From contig JAEZGD010000052.1 of the NCBI GenBank assembly GCA_023417165.1, positions 1-10,091 on the forward strand: a DNA stretch of 10,091 nucleotides, read 5' to 3'. This stretch comes from Planctomycetota bacterium. GTDB lineage: Bacteria; Planctomycetota; Planctomycetia; Pirellulales; Pirellulaceae. Below, piece by piece: positions 4,648-10,091 of the stretch (position 1 is the stretch's first letter; each line of letters begins with the position of its first letter). The notes beneath the pieces were generated by a model. That model was not told the DNA's origin. It ran no database searches and saw only the letters and a list, made by a program, of their open reading frames with translations. Position numbers and translations under genes: made by a program.

Positions 4648-7151
4648 ATCGCCTGGCTGGTTTCGTCCGCCGATTGCGTCGCGCCTGCGTCCACGTGAGG
4701 AGCCTCTGTTTCCTGGCGTGGGGCGATTGCTTCGACGCGCGGTTCGGCTTTTTCAGCAGCCTCCACGATTTGTCGCTCGGCGGCGCAGCGGCCTTTCCGC
4801 AGCCACAAATATCCAGCATGTAAGCCCCAGAGCAACCCTGCGCCACATGCCGCAATCGCGGCGTAGTAGGACAACATCGAATGCGTCTGCAGCGCCAACC
4901 AGCCGAGCGAGATGGCCGCAGCGACCGCAAAGATAGCCATTCCCAGCTTGCCTGAGAGATGTTTTGCGGCGCGGCGTTTGGTACTGGTGTGAATCGCGGA
5001 ACGCGCAGAACTATTGGCCAACGCCCGCATGGCCGCCAATTTGGAACTCGCCTCTGGAGCCATGCTGCGCGGCACATACTTCGCAGGATCGAAAGGTTCG
5101 ATGACAGGCTCGTCGGCAATCGGCGTCGTCGGCGCAGACGCCTCGACATCGGCGACCGAAACGATGGGCAAGCTTGTCTTGGGCTGAGCGGCACGGGGGC
5201 GAGCTTCGCTCTCGCCGCTCACGCGCTGCAACAAGCGTTGCATATAGGCTTCGATGGAATCTTCTTCTTCGTGCGCAGCCGTCGGCGCGGGCTTGGGCTC
5301 TTCCGTCACCAGCGACTTCCAAACAGGCTCTGGCGCGGCTTGTTCCGCGGCAGGCTCTTCAATCGCGACGTCATCATCCTTCCACAATCCGCTGGCGTTC
5401 AACCGCGCAATGATGTCGGCAGCCGATTGCGGGACGTACTCCTGCGTCTCTTCGGCTTCTGGTTCCGAGGGTTGGTCGTCGTGGGTCGGCAGCTCGCTGG
5501 CCACTTCACGTTGACGTTGCCACTCTTGTTCTTCGGCGGCGAGTCGCTCGGCTTCCAAACGCAGTTCTTCCGCTTGGCGATCAAGGTCGCTCGCGCGGGC
5601 GTCGAGTTCGGCGCGATGCTGTTCCGACTCGCTGGTTTGCTGCTCGTAGTTAGCTTGCAGGTCCGCTAACTGCTGCTGCAGCGCGTTGATTTCCGCGGCT
5701 TGAGCCTGCAGTAGCTCGTCGGACGCGGATTCGACAGACGCGCGGGATTCGATCTCCGCTTGTCGAGACTCCCAATCCATTTGCCACGCTTCGAGCTGCT
5801 GCGTGCGTTGGTCGAGTTCGGCGCGACGCTGTTCCAGTTCACTGGCTTGATGGTCGTAGTTGGCCTGCAGTTCCGCTAACTGCTGCTGAAGCGAGGCGAT
5901 TTCCGCGACTTGAGCCTGCAGCGTTTCGTCAGACGCGGCTTCAGCAAGCGTGTGCGCTTCGAGGGCCACCTGGCGCGCCTCCAAGTCGATTCGCAGCGAT
6001 TCGAGTTGCTGCTCTCGGGCTTCAAGCTCGGTCGAAGCGCGTTCGTATTCCGCTTCGAATTCTTGCGTCTGCGCGGCGAGCGCTTCCTCACGTTCGAACA
6101 ACCGCTCGGTTTCCGCGTCGAGTTCTCGCGCGCCGGCTTCCAGTTCGGCGCGCAGCTTCAGGTGTTCGCTAGTAGCATCTTCGATCTGCTGCTGGAGCGA
6201 CTCGCACTGCAGGGCGAGCTCTTCGGCCCGTTCGCGCCAGTGAGTGAGAGCCACTTCGGCCTCGCGCGCTTCCCGCTGTTGTTCGACATGAGCGGCATTT
6301 TGCTGCCGGGCGCGTTCCAAGTCCGCGATCAAATGTTCGTGCTGGTGATCCCAAGCGGCCTGCTTCTGGATGACTTCCGCGCGCGCCTGCTCAATGCCAT
6401 GCGTCAGCAACTGAACCTGGTTCTGAGCCTCTTCGAATTGCAGCTGAAAGTTCTGGCGCTCTCGCTGCCAGGTGTCGCGCTCAGTGGCGAAGGAGTGGCG
6501 CGCCACTTCGAACTGCTGCGCGAGTGCTTCTGCCTGCTGCTTCAGCGATTCGATTTCGGCGAGCGTGGCGGCATCGGGAGCGGTCTCTGGCGCGGTATGG
6601 GCCTGGCTTTCCGCCTGCAACTGATCGACAAGATGCTGCGTCGTGGCCAAGCGTTCTTCAAGCTGCGCCACAAATTGATCTCGCTCGGCCAGGCGGCGAG
6701 CCAATGCATCGCGCGCACGAGCGGCTTCGGTCGCCTTTTGTTCGAGTCTGCTCAAACGGCCGGTATCGACTGCCCCAGGCGGGCTATTCTCGGCGAGTTG
6801 ATCGAGACTGGCGGGATCGAGCACTTCTAATTCAACAGGGCCAATCGCCAGGTGGTCGCCGACTTGCAGCGGCGCGTCCGTCACCGCCTGACCGTTCAGC
6901 CGTGTGTCGTGCGACCAACTGCGTACGACCAGACCGCCAGGACCACGCAGCACCAGACAGTGCACGTCATGCACGCCTTGGGCTTTTAAACGCAGGGTAC
7001 AGCCAGCGGCCGATCCAATGGTGCACTTGGGCGCTTGAATGCGCAGGACGCGACCATGGTGTTCGCTGCCAATCACGCGCAGCGCCAAAGATTGCAGCTC
7101 GATCGGGCTGGTTATCGGGCAATTCGTCGAACCGGTCATGGCAAAATCCAT
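4644..7151 (-). CDS. FHA-domain, long coiled-coil protein with two C-terminal membrane helices
   Basis: This 835-residue protein has an unusual architecture. Residues about 24-111 form a forkhead-associated fold, but its binding residues are altered: IGS (45-47) replaces the usual IGR, VHDVH (60-64) replaces the SRxH pattern, and only LNG (85-87) is normal. Residues about 125-560 are a nearly unbroken Glu/Gln/Ala/Leu coiled coil containing a 70-residue tandem repeat. An acidic linker follows, with two short motifs that look conserved: ADIIARLNASGLWKDDD (about 576-592) and EDSIEAYMQRLLQRV (about 628-643). A basic patch then precedes two membrane helices (about 736-756 and 761-784) and a short hydrophilic tail. 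The topology suggests a mostly cytoplasmic, membrane-tethered rod. I chose the ATG at 7151 because a promoter candidate would start RNA near 7195; a TTG at 7190 and an ATG at 7139 are alternatives. It is convergent with the SDR gene and divergent from the DksA-like gene. Function unknown; scaffold or envelope-organising roles are speculation. Confidence 0.9.
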   Translation of the reverse strand: MDFAMTGSTNCPITSPIELQSLALRVIGSEHHGRVLRIQAPKCTIGSAAGCTLRLKAQGVHDVHCLVLRGPGGLVVRSWSHDTRLNGQAVTDAPLQVGDHLAIGPVELEVLDPASLDQLAENSPPGAVDTGRLSRLEQKATEAARARDALARRLAERDQFVAQLEERLATTQHLVDQLQAESQAHTAPETAPDAATLAEIESLKQQAEALAQQFEVARHSFATERDTWQRERQNFQLQFEEAQNQVQLLTHGIEQARAEVIQKQAAWDHQHEHLIADLERARQQNAAHVEQQREAREAEVALTHWRERAEELALQCESLQQQIEDATSEHLKLRAELEAGARELDAETERLFEREEALAAQTQEFEAEYERASTELEAREQQLESLRIDLEARQVALEAHTLAEAASDETLQAQVAEIASLQQQLAELQANYDHQASELEQRRAELDQRTQQLEAWQMDWESRQAEIESRASVESASDELLQAQAAEINALQQQLADLQANYEQQTSESEQHRAELDARASDLDRQAEELRLEAERLAAEEQEWQRQREVASELPTHDDQPSEPEAEETQEYVPQSAADIIARLNASGLWKDDDVAIEEPAAEQAAPEPVWKSLVTEEPKPAPTAAHEEEDSIEAYMQRLLQRVSGESEARPRAAQPKTSLPIVSVADVEASAPTTPIADEPVIEPFDPAKYVPRSMAPEASSKLAAMRALANSSARSAIHTSTKRRAAKHLSGKLGMAIFAVAAAISLGWLALQTHSMLSYYAAIAACGAGLLWGLHAGYLWLRKGRCAAERQIVEAAEKAEPRVEAIAPRQETEAPHVDAGATQSADETSQAI
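5601..6020 (-). repeat. 210-bp tandem duplication inside the coiled-coil region
   Basis: Two adjacent units, 5601-5810 and 5811-6020, align without gaps. Shared landmarks at a spacing of 210 are GTCGAGTTCGGCGCGA at 5601 and 5811, TCCGCTAACTGCTGCTG at 5662 and 5872, and TTGAGCCTGCAG at 5699 and 5909. The first 140 or so bases of each unit match clearly better than the rest. The period is 70 residues, exactly ten heptads, so the coiled-coil register is preserved. A much more degenerate third copy may follow from 6021. Confidence 0.8.
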
Positions 7152-7201
7152 ATCGGGCGTGTCGCAACCGCACGCGCAGCGTGGGCGCAAGGTTCCACAC
7201 A

Positions 7202-7230
7202 GGTCTAGGTTGCGGTGTCCCGGCTGTCAA
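7202..7230 (-). promoter_or_regulatory. Candidate sigma-70-type promoter for the FHA gene
   Basis: Read on the minus strand, a perfect -35 box TTGACA (7225-7230) is followed after exactly 17 bases by TAGACC (7202-7207). The latter matches the TATAAT consensus at only three of six positions. Transcription would begin near 7195, leaving a leader of about 44 bases to the ATG at 7151. The weak -10 box makes this a candidate only. Confidence 0.35.
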
Positions 7231-7400
7231 AACGAGGCAGGCTGGAACCCGTCGAAAGTGTGAGTTAACGCGCTAAAATCGGAAAAACCGACCTAATCGT
7301 TAGAAAATACTGGAAGCCCGCCTGGGAAATGTCGATTACCGGAAGGCACAAGGAGACGCGCGCCGACAGGCATCGGAGGGATGCAGCGGTTTGCGGTGCC

Positions 7401-7474
7401 CCTTGGCGAGCAGTCCTGCCAAGGAAGTGTCTGCCGCCGGCCCCTGTCCTGGGGGAGCGTTCTTAATAACGCTC
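7401..7474 (+). other. Three consecutive perfect hairpins, possible structured RNA
   Basis: CCTTGGC (7401-7407) pairs with GCCAAGG (7418-7424). CCCC (7441-7444) pairs with GGGG (7451-7454). GAGCGTT (7455-7461) pairs with AACGCTC (7468-7474) around the loop CTTAAT. All three stems are perfect and the last two are adjacent, which would allow coaxial stacking. No T-tract follows the last hairpin. The strand is uncertain because such stems form on either strand. Confidence 0.4.
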
Positions 7475-7561
7475 ATTCCTGGGTCACTCGGCGTAGACTC
7501 AACTTCTCGAATGGCAACTGGTTAAGTGCGTTTTGCGGCCTACCGCTATTGGTAGCTTTAG

Positions 7562-7658
7562 GCACGCATTACGTCGGCTAAGAAGTAGCCGGCGTGCGTA
7601 CTATAGTTTGGTTACTTCGCGGACCCCGGCGGCAAGTTGCCGCACGCGCGACGTAACC
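7562..7658 (+). other. Two strong stem-loops in the leader of the DksA-like gene
   Basis: First: GCACGC (7562-7567) pairs with GCGTGC (7592-7597), then after a seven-base bulge CGGCT (7575-7579) pairs with AGCCG (7587-7591). Second: GGTTAC (7610-7615) pairs with GTAACC (7653-7658); past a single T/C mismatch TCGCG (7617-7621) pairs with CGCGA (7647-7651); at the tip GCGGCA (7629-7634) pairs with TGCCGC (7638-7643) around AGT. That second element has 17 base pairs with one mismatch and one internal loop, more than expected by chance in 49 bases. Confidence 0.45.
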
Positions 7659-7722
7659 TTACGGTCCTCCAGGAAAGGAAAGAGGCACTCCCCAAGTACT
7701 GTTCGATTGTCCCTATTCGTTC

Positions 7723-7740
7723 AGAGGCACGGTGGCCTCT
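7723..7740 (+). promoter_or_regulatory. Hairpin just upstream of the DksA-like gene, with a competing partner
   Basis: AGAGGC (7723-7728) pairs perfectly with GCCTCT (7735-7740) around a six-base loop. The octamer AGAGGCAC occurs twice, at 7681-7688 and 7723-7730, so GCCTCT could pair with either copy. The hairpin ends 23 bases before the ribosome site GAAGG (7764-7768). A switch is only a possibility. Confidence 0.3.
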
Positions 7741-7777
7741 ACGCGCAAGGCGGATCGGACCACGAAGGTAACGACAC

Positions 7778-8221
7778 ATGGCACGCAAAGACGCAATCCT
7801 GGCCCTCCGGCAAATCTTGATCAAGCGACGCGACGCGCTACGCACCGCTTTGGCCGGCGACCTTAGCCTGCTGAAGGAGCTGCGTGGGCAGACTTCGGGC
7901 GATGTCGTGGACGCCGCTTTGGACAGCGCTCAAGACGAAATCAGTTCGCAGCTGGCGGAAGTCGAAAGCCGCGAATTGGCCAACATCGAAAACGCTCTGG
8001 AACAGATGCGTAACGGCAACTACGGCTGTTGCGAAGGCTGCGAAGAAGCGATTCCGTTGGCTCGGCTGCAGGCCCTGCCTTATGCCACGCTGTGCATTCA
8101 ATGCCAGCGCGAAGCAGAGAAGCGCGGCGAGTTCAATCGCGGACCGCAAGACTGGAGCCGACTGCTTGATTCGGTGTCGGATTCAGACCTGGAAACGAAA
8201 GACGTCGAAATCGACGTCTAA
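7778..8221 (+). CDS. DksA/TraR-family C4-type zinc-finger protein (RNA polymerase-binding regulator)
   Basis: DksA-type proteins reach into the RNA polymerase secondary channel with a coiled-coil finger and change promoter response, often together with ppGpp. This 147-residue protein (E. coli DksA has 151) shows both key features. The coiled-coil tip motif DxxDxA appears as DVVDAA (42-47), and the zinc finger has C85, C88, C106 and C109 with the canonical CxxC-x17-CxxC spacing. An extra cysteine, C84, lies beside the first ligand. Helices at about 5-35 and 50-80 form the hairpin, and the C-terminal 25 residues are an acidic tail (DSVSDSDLETKDVEIDV). The ATG at 7778 has GAAGG nine bases upstream. 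It appears to be a single-gene unit: a long structured leader precedes it and an intrinsic terminator follows 44 bases after the stop. Family assignment is firm; a true DksA role is likely but not proven. Confidence 0.92.
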   Translation: MARKDAILALRQILIKRRDALRTALAGDLSLLKELRGQTSGDVVDAALDSAQDEISSQLAEVESRELANIENALEQMRNGNYGCCEGCEEAIPLARLQALPYATLCIQCQREAEKRGEFNRGPQDWSRLLDSVSDSDLETKDVEIDV

Positions 8222-8264
8222 GTGACCACGCCCTCTCGCGCCGTCAATTAAACATAAATACCAC

Positions 8265-8296
8265 AAAGCCCAGGGGTTGCGATCCCTGGGCTTTTT
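8265..8296 (+). terminator. Intrinsic terminator of the DksA-like gene
   Basis: AAAGCCCAGGG (8265-8275) and CCCTGGGCTTT (8284-8294) form a perfect 11-bp, GC-rich stem with an eight-base loop (GTTGCGAT). The stem runs into a TTTTT run (8292-8296). It is 44 bases past the stop at 8221. The A/T flanks give partial symmetry, but no gene on the minus strand ends here. Confidence 0.92.
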
Positions 8297-8410
8297 GTTG
8301 CAATACAGCGAGATAGGATTGAGGTGCGCAGTCCGTTTCGGTCGGCCATGAACGCCGCCACGGGATTGGAATGCCATCCGCTCGCTAGTTTTTCTTCGGG
8401 GATCGATCCC

Positions 8411-9562
8411 ATGACGCGCCTGGGTGCTTCGGTTTGTGGTCGTTGGCTGCTGTTAAGTCTGGGGTTGGCGCTGGCCGCCACTTCTATCGTCCAGGCGCAA
8501 GAAGGCTTGCTCGACGACGATCCCACGCCCGAGATGCGCGCCCGCTTGTTTGAAGAACTCGCGCGGGATGTCGAATGGCTGGAACGCCAAGGCAATGTTC
8601 TGAAGCGGGTCGTCAAACTCGTCAAGCCGACGGTCGTGCACATCGAGGCCGAGAAATCGGAAGCCGACAGTTTTCGTCCCGGGCGGAAAAATAGCGTCGA
8701 AGAAGCCGGTTCCGGCGTCATCATTGAAATCAGCCGCAAGCAATACGTGCTCACGAATCGGCACGTTATCAATGAGGCGGCGCTCGACGCCATCAAGATC
8801 AAGCTCGCCGATGGTCGAATCATCAATCCCATCAAAGTCTGGTCCGATCGCGGCACTGACATTGCCGTAATGCTGGTCCAGGCCGATCACCTCGTTTCCG
8901 CGCGGATTGGCGACAGCGCGAAGCTGGAAATCGGCGACTTTGTGTTGGCGGTAGGCAGCCCGTTTGGACTCAGCCACAGCGTGACCTATGGCATCATCAG
9001 CGCCAAAGGTCGCCGCGATCTGGAACTGGGCGATGACGGCGTACGCTTTCAGGATTTTTTGCAGACCGACGCCGCCATCAATCCTGGCAATAGCGGCGGC
9101 CCCTTGATGAACCTGCGCGGCGAAGTGGTGGGCATTAACACTGCCATCGCTAGCAGCAGCGGCGGCAACGAAGGCATCGGCTTTACGATTCCGATCAACA
9201 TGGCAATGCACGTCGCGCAACAGTTGATCGAGCACGGGGCGGTGTCGCGCGCTTTCCTGGGCGTGCATCTGGACAGCAAATTCACGCACGAAGCTGCCGC
9301 GCGGGCGGGACTGGCGCGCGCTCGCGGCGCAAGGATCAGCGGCATTACGCCGGAGTCTCCTGCCGCCCAGTCGGATCTCGTGGTTGGCGATGTGATTTTG
9401 CAATTTGATGGCGTGCGCATCGAGGACGACAATCACCTGGTGAATCTCGTTAGCCTGACGCCCGTGAATAAAGACGTTCCGGTTGTGGTCTTTCGTGGTG
9501 GCCGCGTGCAATCGGTCACGGTTCGCGTCGGCGATCGCAATTCCTTCGAACCGACGGAATAG
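8411..9562 (+). CDS. HtrA/DegP-like periplasmic serine protease with one PDZ domain
   Basis: Trypsin-like HtrA proteases degrade or sense misfolded proteins in the cell envelope. The 383-residue protein begins with a signal peptide: basic start MTRLGASVCGR, hydrophobic core LLLSLGLALAA, and cleavage probably after VQA near residue 29. A helical, charged segment (about 35-72) precedes the protease domain (about 73-265), whose catalytic triad is H118 (TNRHVI), D150 (GTDIAVM) and S228 (GNSGGP). One PDZ domain (about 281-375) follows, with carboxylate-loop-like AFLGVHL and the typical GDVILQFDGVRI. One PDZ makes it DegS-like in layout, although it lacks a clear membrane anchor. The ATG at 8411 is preferred because it starts the signal peptide and has GGGGA about nine bases upstream. 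A GTG at 8324 and an ATG at 8348 in frame would bury the signal. It lies after the terminator of the DksA-like gene, so it has its own transcription unit. Confidence 0.93.
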   Translation: MTRLGASVCGRWLLLSLGLALAATSIVQAQEGLLDDDPTPEMRARLFEELARDVEWLERQGNVLKRVVKLVKPTVVHIEAEKSEADSFRPGRKNSVEEAGSGVIIEISRKQYVLTNRHVINEAALDAIKIKLADGRIINPIKVWSDRGTDIAVMLVQADHLVSARIGDSAKLEIGDFVLAVGSPFGLSHSVTYGIISAKGRRDLELGDDGVRFQDFLQTDAAINPGNSGGPLMNLRGEVVGINTAIASSSGGNEGIGFTIPINMAMHVAQQLIEHGAVSRAFLGVHLDSKFTHEAAARAGLARARGARISGITPESPAAQSDLVVGDVILQFDGVRIEDDNHLVNLVSLTPVNKDVPVVVFRGGRVQSVTVRVGDRNSFEPTE

Positions 9563-9718
9563 AGGCGTCGAAGGGAATAGATCAAGCAGAGACCAACCCT
9601 CTGAAAGCATGGGACTGGGCGGCATTTCTAGTCTTGTATGCAGAATCTGTGAATCTGCGCCGGCCCGTACAAAGCGAATCATCCTTTCCAGCCACCTGCC
9701 CGATTGCTAATGCTGCAG

Positions 9719-9737
9719 TGGTGGGACCGTACCACCA
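9719..9737 (+). other. Small perfect hairpin between the HtrA and beta-helix genes
   Basis: TGGTGG (9719-9724) pairs with CCACCA (9732-9737) around a seven-base loop. It lies 157 bases after the protease stop and 51 bases before the next start, with no T-tract. It could be a terminator remnant, an operator or chance. The rest of the 225-base gap shows only a direct repeat GAATCTG (9643-9649 and 9651-9657) and no clear promoter. Confidence 0.25.
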
Positions 9738-9787
9738 TCGCGCGGTATCCACCGCTAGGTCATGCTGCTCCCACCGCTTGGTCCCGT

Positions 9788-10091
9788 ATGCTTCGCACTT
9801 CGCCCGCCCGCCGTGCCGGTTTTCTGCGCCGGTGGTCCCTTCGCATGGGGTTGCTAGCGGCAACCGCCACCATCGGTGGCTTTACGCTAGCGCCGCGCGT
9901 CTCGGTCGGTGCCGACTTCACCGTTACCCACACCGGCGATAGCGGTGCTGGATCCTTGCGCAATGCCATCGAACAAGCCAACCTGGCCGGAGCTGGCAAT
10001 CACACCATCAGCTTCGACGGCTCGCTGCCCGCCAACAGCCTGATGCAACTTGGCAGCCAGCTCGAACATATTAATGTCAACATCGTGATTG
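9788..10091 (+). CDS. N-terminus of an exported right-handed beta-helix repeat protein
   Basis: An open frame runs from the ATG at 9788 off the right edge, giving the first 101 codons. The N-terminus is long and arginine-rich (MLRTSPARRAGFLRRWSLR) and is followed by a hydrophobic core (MGLLAATATIGGFTLA) with probable cleavage after VSVGA near residue 41. Export is therefore very likely. Directly after it comes FTVTHTGDSGAGSLRNAIEQAN (from about residue 43), a close version of the 'TVTNTxDSGxGSLRxAIxxAN' start found in large adhesin-like proteins with parallel beta-helix repeats. ISFDGSL follows, as usual for that unit. Such proteins are often thousands of residues long and sit at the cell surface. 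No ribosome site is visible; in-frame ATGs at 9710 and 9845 are alternative starts. Full length and anchoring domain are outside the window. Confidence 0.85.
   Translation, partial: MLRTSPARRAGFLRRWSLRMGLLAATATIGGFTLAPRVSVGADFTVTHTGDSGAGSLRNAIEQANLAGAGNHTISFDGSLPANSLMQLGSQLEHINVNIVI

Larger units (their letters stand above)
7231..7777 (+). other. Non-coding region of about 550 bases with many hairpins
   Basis: I find no convincing gene here. A 66-codon reading frame from 7381 lacks a usable ribosome site (GGAGGG abuts the ATG) and its protein looks random. The region starts with an AT-rich patch (7270-7312, containing TCGGAAAAACCGA), then holds a cluster of hairpins at 7401-7474, two larger stem-loops at 7562-7597 and 7610-7658, and a small one at 7723-7740. 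It has none of the signatures I know for tRNA, tmRNA, RNase P, SRP or 6S RNA. It is either a long structured 5' leader of the DksA-like gene or contains a small RNA gene. A weak -10-like TACTAT (7599-7604) has no matching -35 box. Confidence 0.5.

Noticed and set aside
5910..6830. 306-codon open frame on the plus strand inside the FHA gene
   Set aside because: It is the antisense shadow of the repetitive coiled-coil region; the translated product is a Leu/Arg/Phe mix with no start signal.
7336..7350. SRP RNA-like CCGGAAGG tetraloop
   Set aside because: The GGAA loop closed by CC/GG is present, but the flanking asymmetric loop and long helix of SRP RNA are absent.
7381..7581. 66-codon frame in the non-coding region, as a possible small gene
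   Set aside because: GGAGGG directly abuts the ATG with no spacing, composition looks random and three perfect hairpins run through it.
7695..7715. tRNA T-loop-like GTTCGATT
   Set aside because: No pairing T-stem, anticodon arm or acceptor stem can be built around it.
8453..9682. 409-codon open frame on the minus strand across the HtrA gene
   Set aside because: It lies antisense to a protease with a full catalytic triad; its protein is low in recognisable motifs and its length follows from GC-rich codon use on the other strand.

Overview
The window reads as chromosomal DNA of a planctomycete, probably of the Pirellulales type. This is inferred from gene content and style, with no marker gene to prove it. 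The signs are GC-rich genes with weak or absent Shine-Dalgarno sites, a large FHA/coiled-coil/C-terminal membrane protein, a secreted beta-helix protein with a long arginine-rich leader, a single-PDZ HtrA protease and a DksA-type zinc-finger protein. I see no transposase, CRISPR array, tRNA, rRNA or phage gene.

Layout. Positions 1-690 (+) hold the end of a membrane protein gene and a small all-helical unknown that overlaps its stop codon. Positions 695-1814 hold two queuosine-pathway genes in divergent orientation, queE (-) and queF (+). They are separated by only about 73 bases and give two steps of 7-deazaguanine synthesis. A perfect 13-bp hairpin and a C-rich, G-poor tract follow queF. Positions 2003-4647 (+) carry a likely three-gene sugar cluster: a NagB-family glucosamine-6-phosphate deaminase with altered active-site residues, a TIM-barrel sugar phosphate isomerase/epimerase and an SDR oxidoreductase. 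The SDR stop codon interlocks with the stop of the next, convergent gene.

Positions 4644-7151 (-) encode an 835-residue protein: a degenerate FHA domain, a very long coiled coil containing a 210-bp (70-residue) tandem duplication, two short conserved-looking motifs and two C-terminal membrane helices. Its promoter candidate lies at 7202-7230. A gap of about 550 bases follows, with no convincing gene but an unusual run of perfect hairpins. It leads into a DksA/TraR-family protein (7778-8221) that ends at a textbook intrinsic terminator. A periplasmic HtrA-like serine protease (8411-9562) and the start of an exported right-handed beta-helix repeat protein (9788 to the window end) close the window.

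No obviously new multi-gene system is visible. The most promising unexplained signals are the structured non-coding leader in front of the DksA-like gene and the FHA/coiled-coil membrane protein beside it. The NagB-TIM barrel-SDR cluster has an uncertain true substrate.
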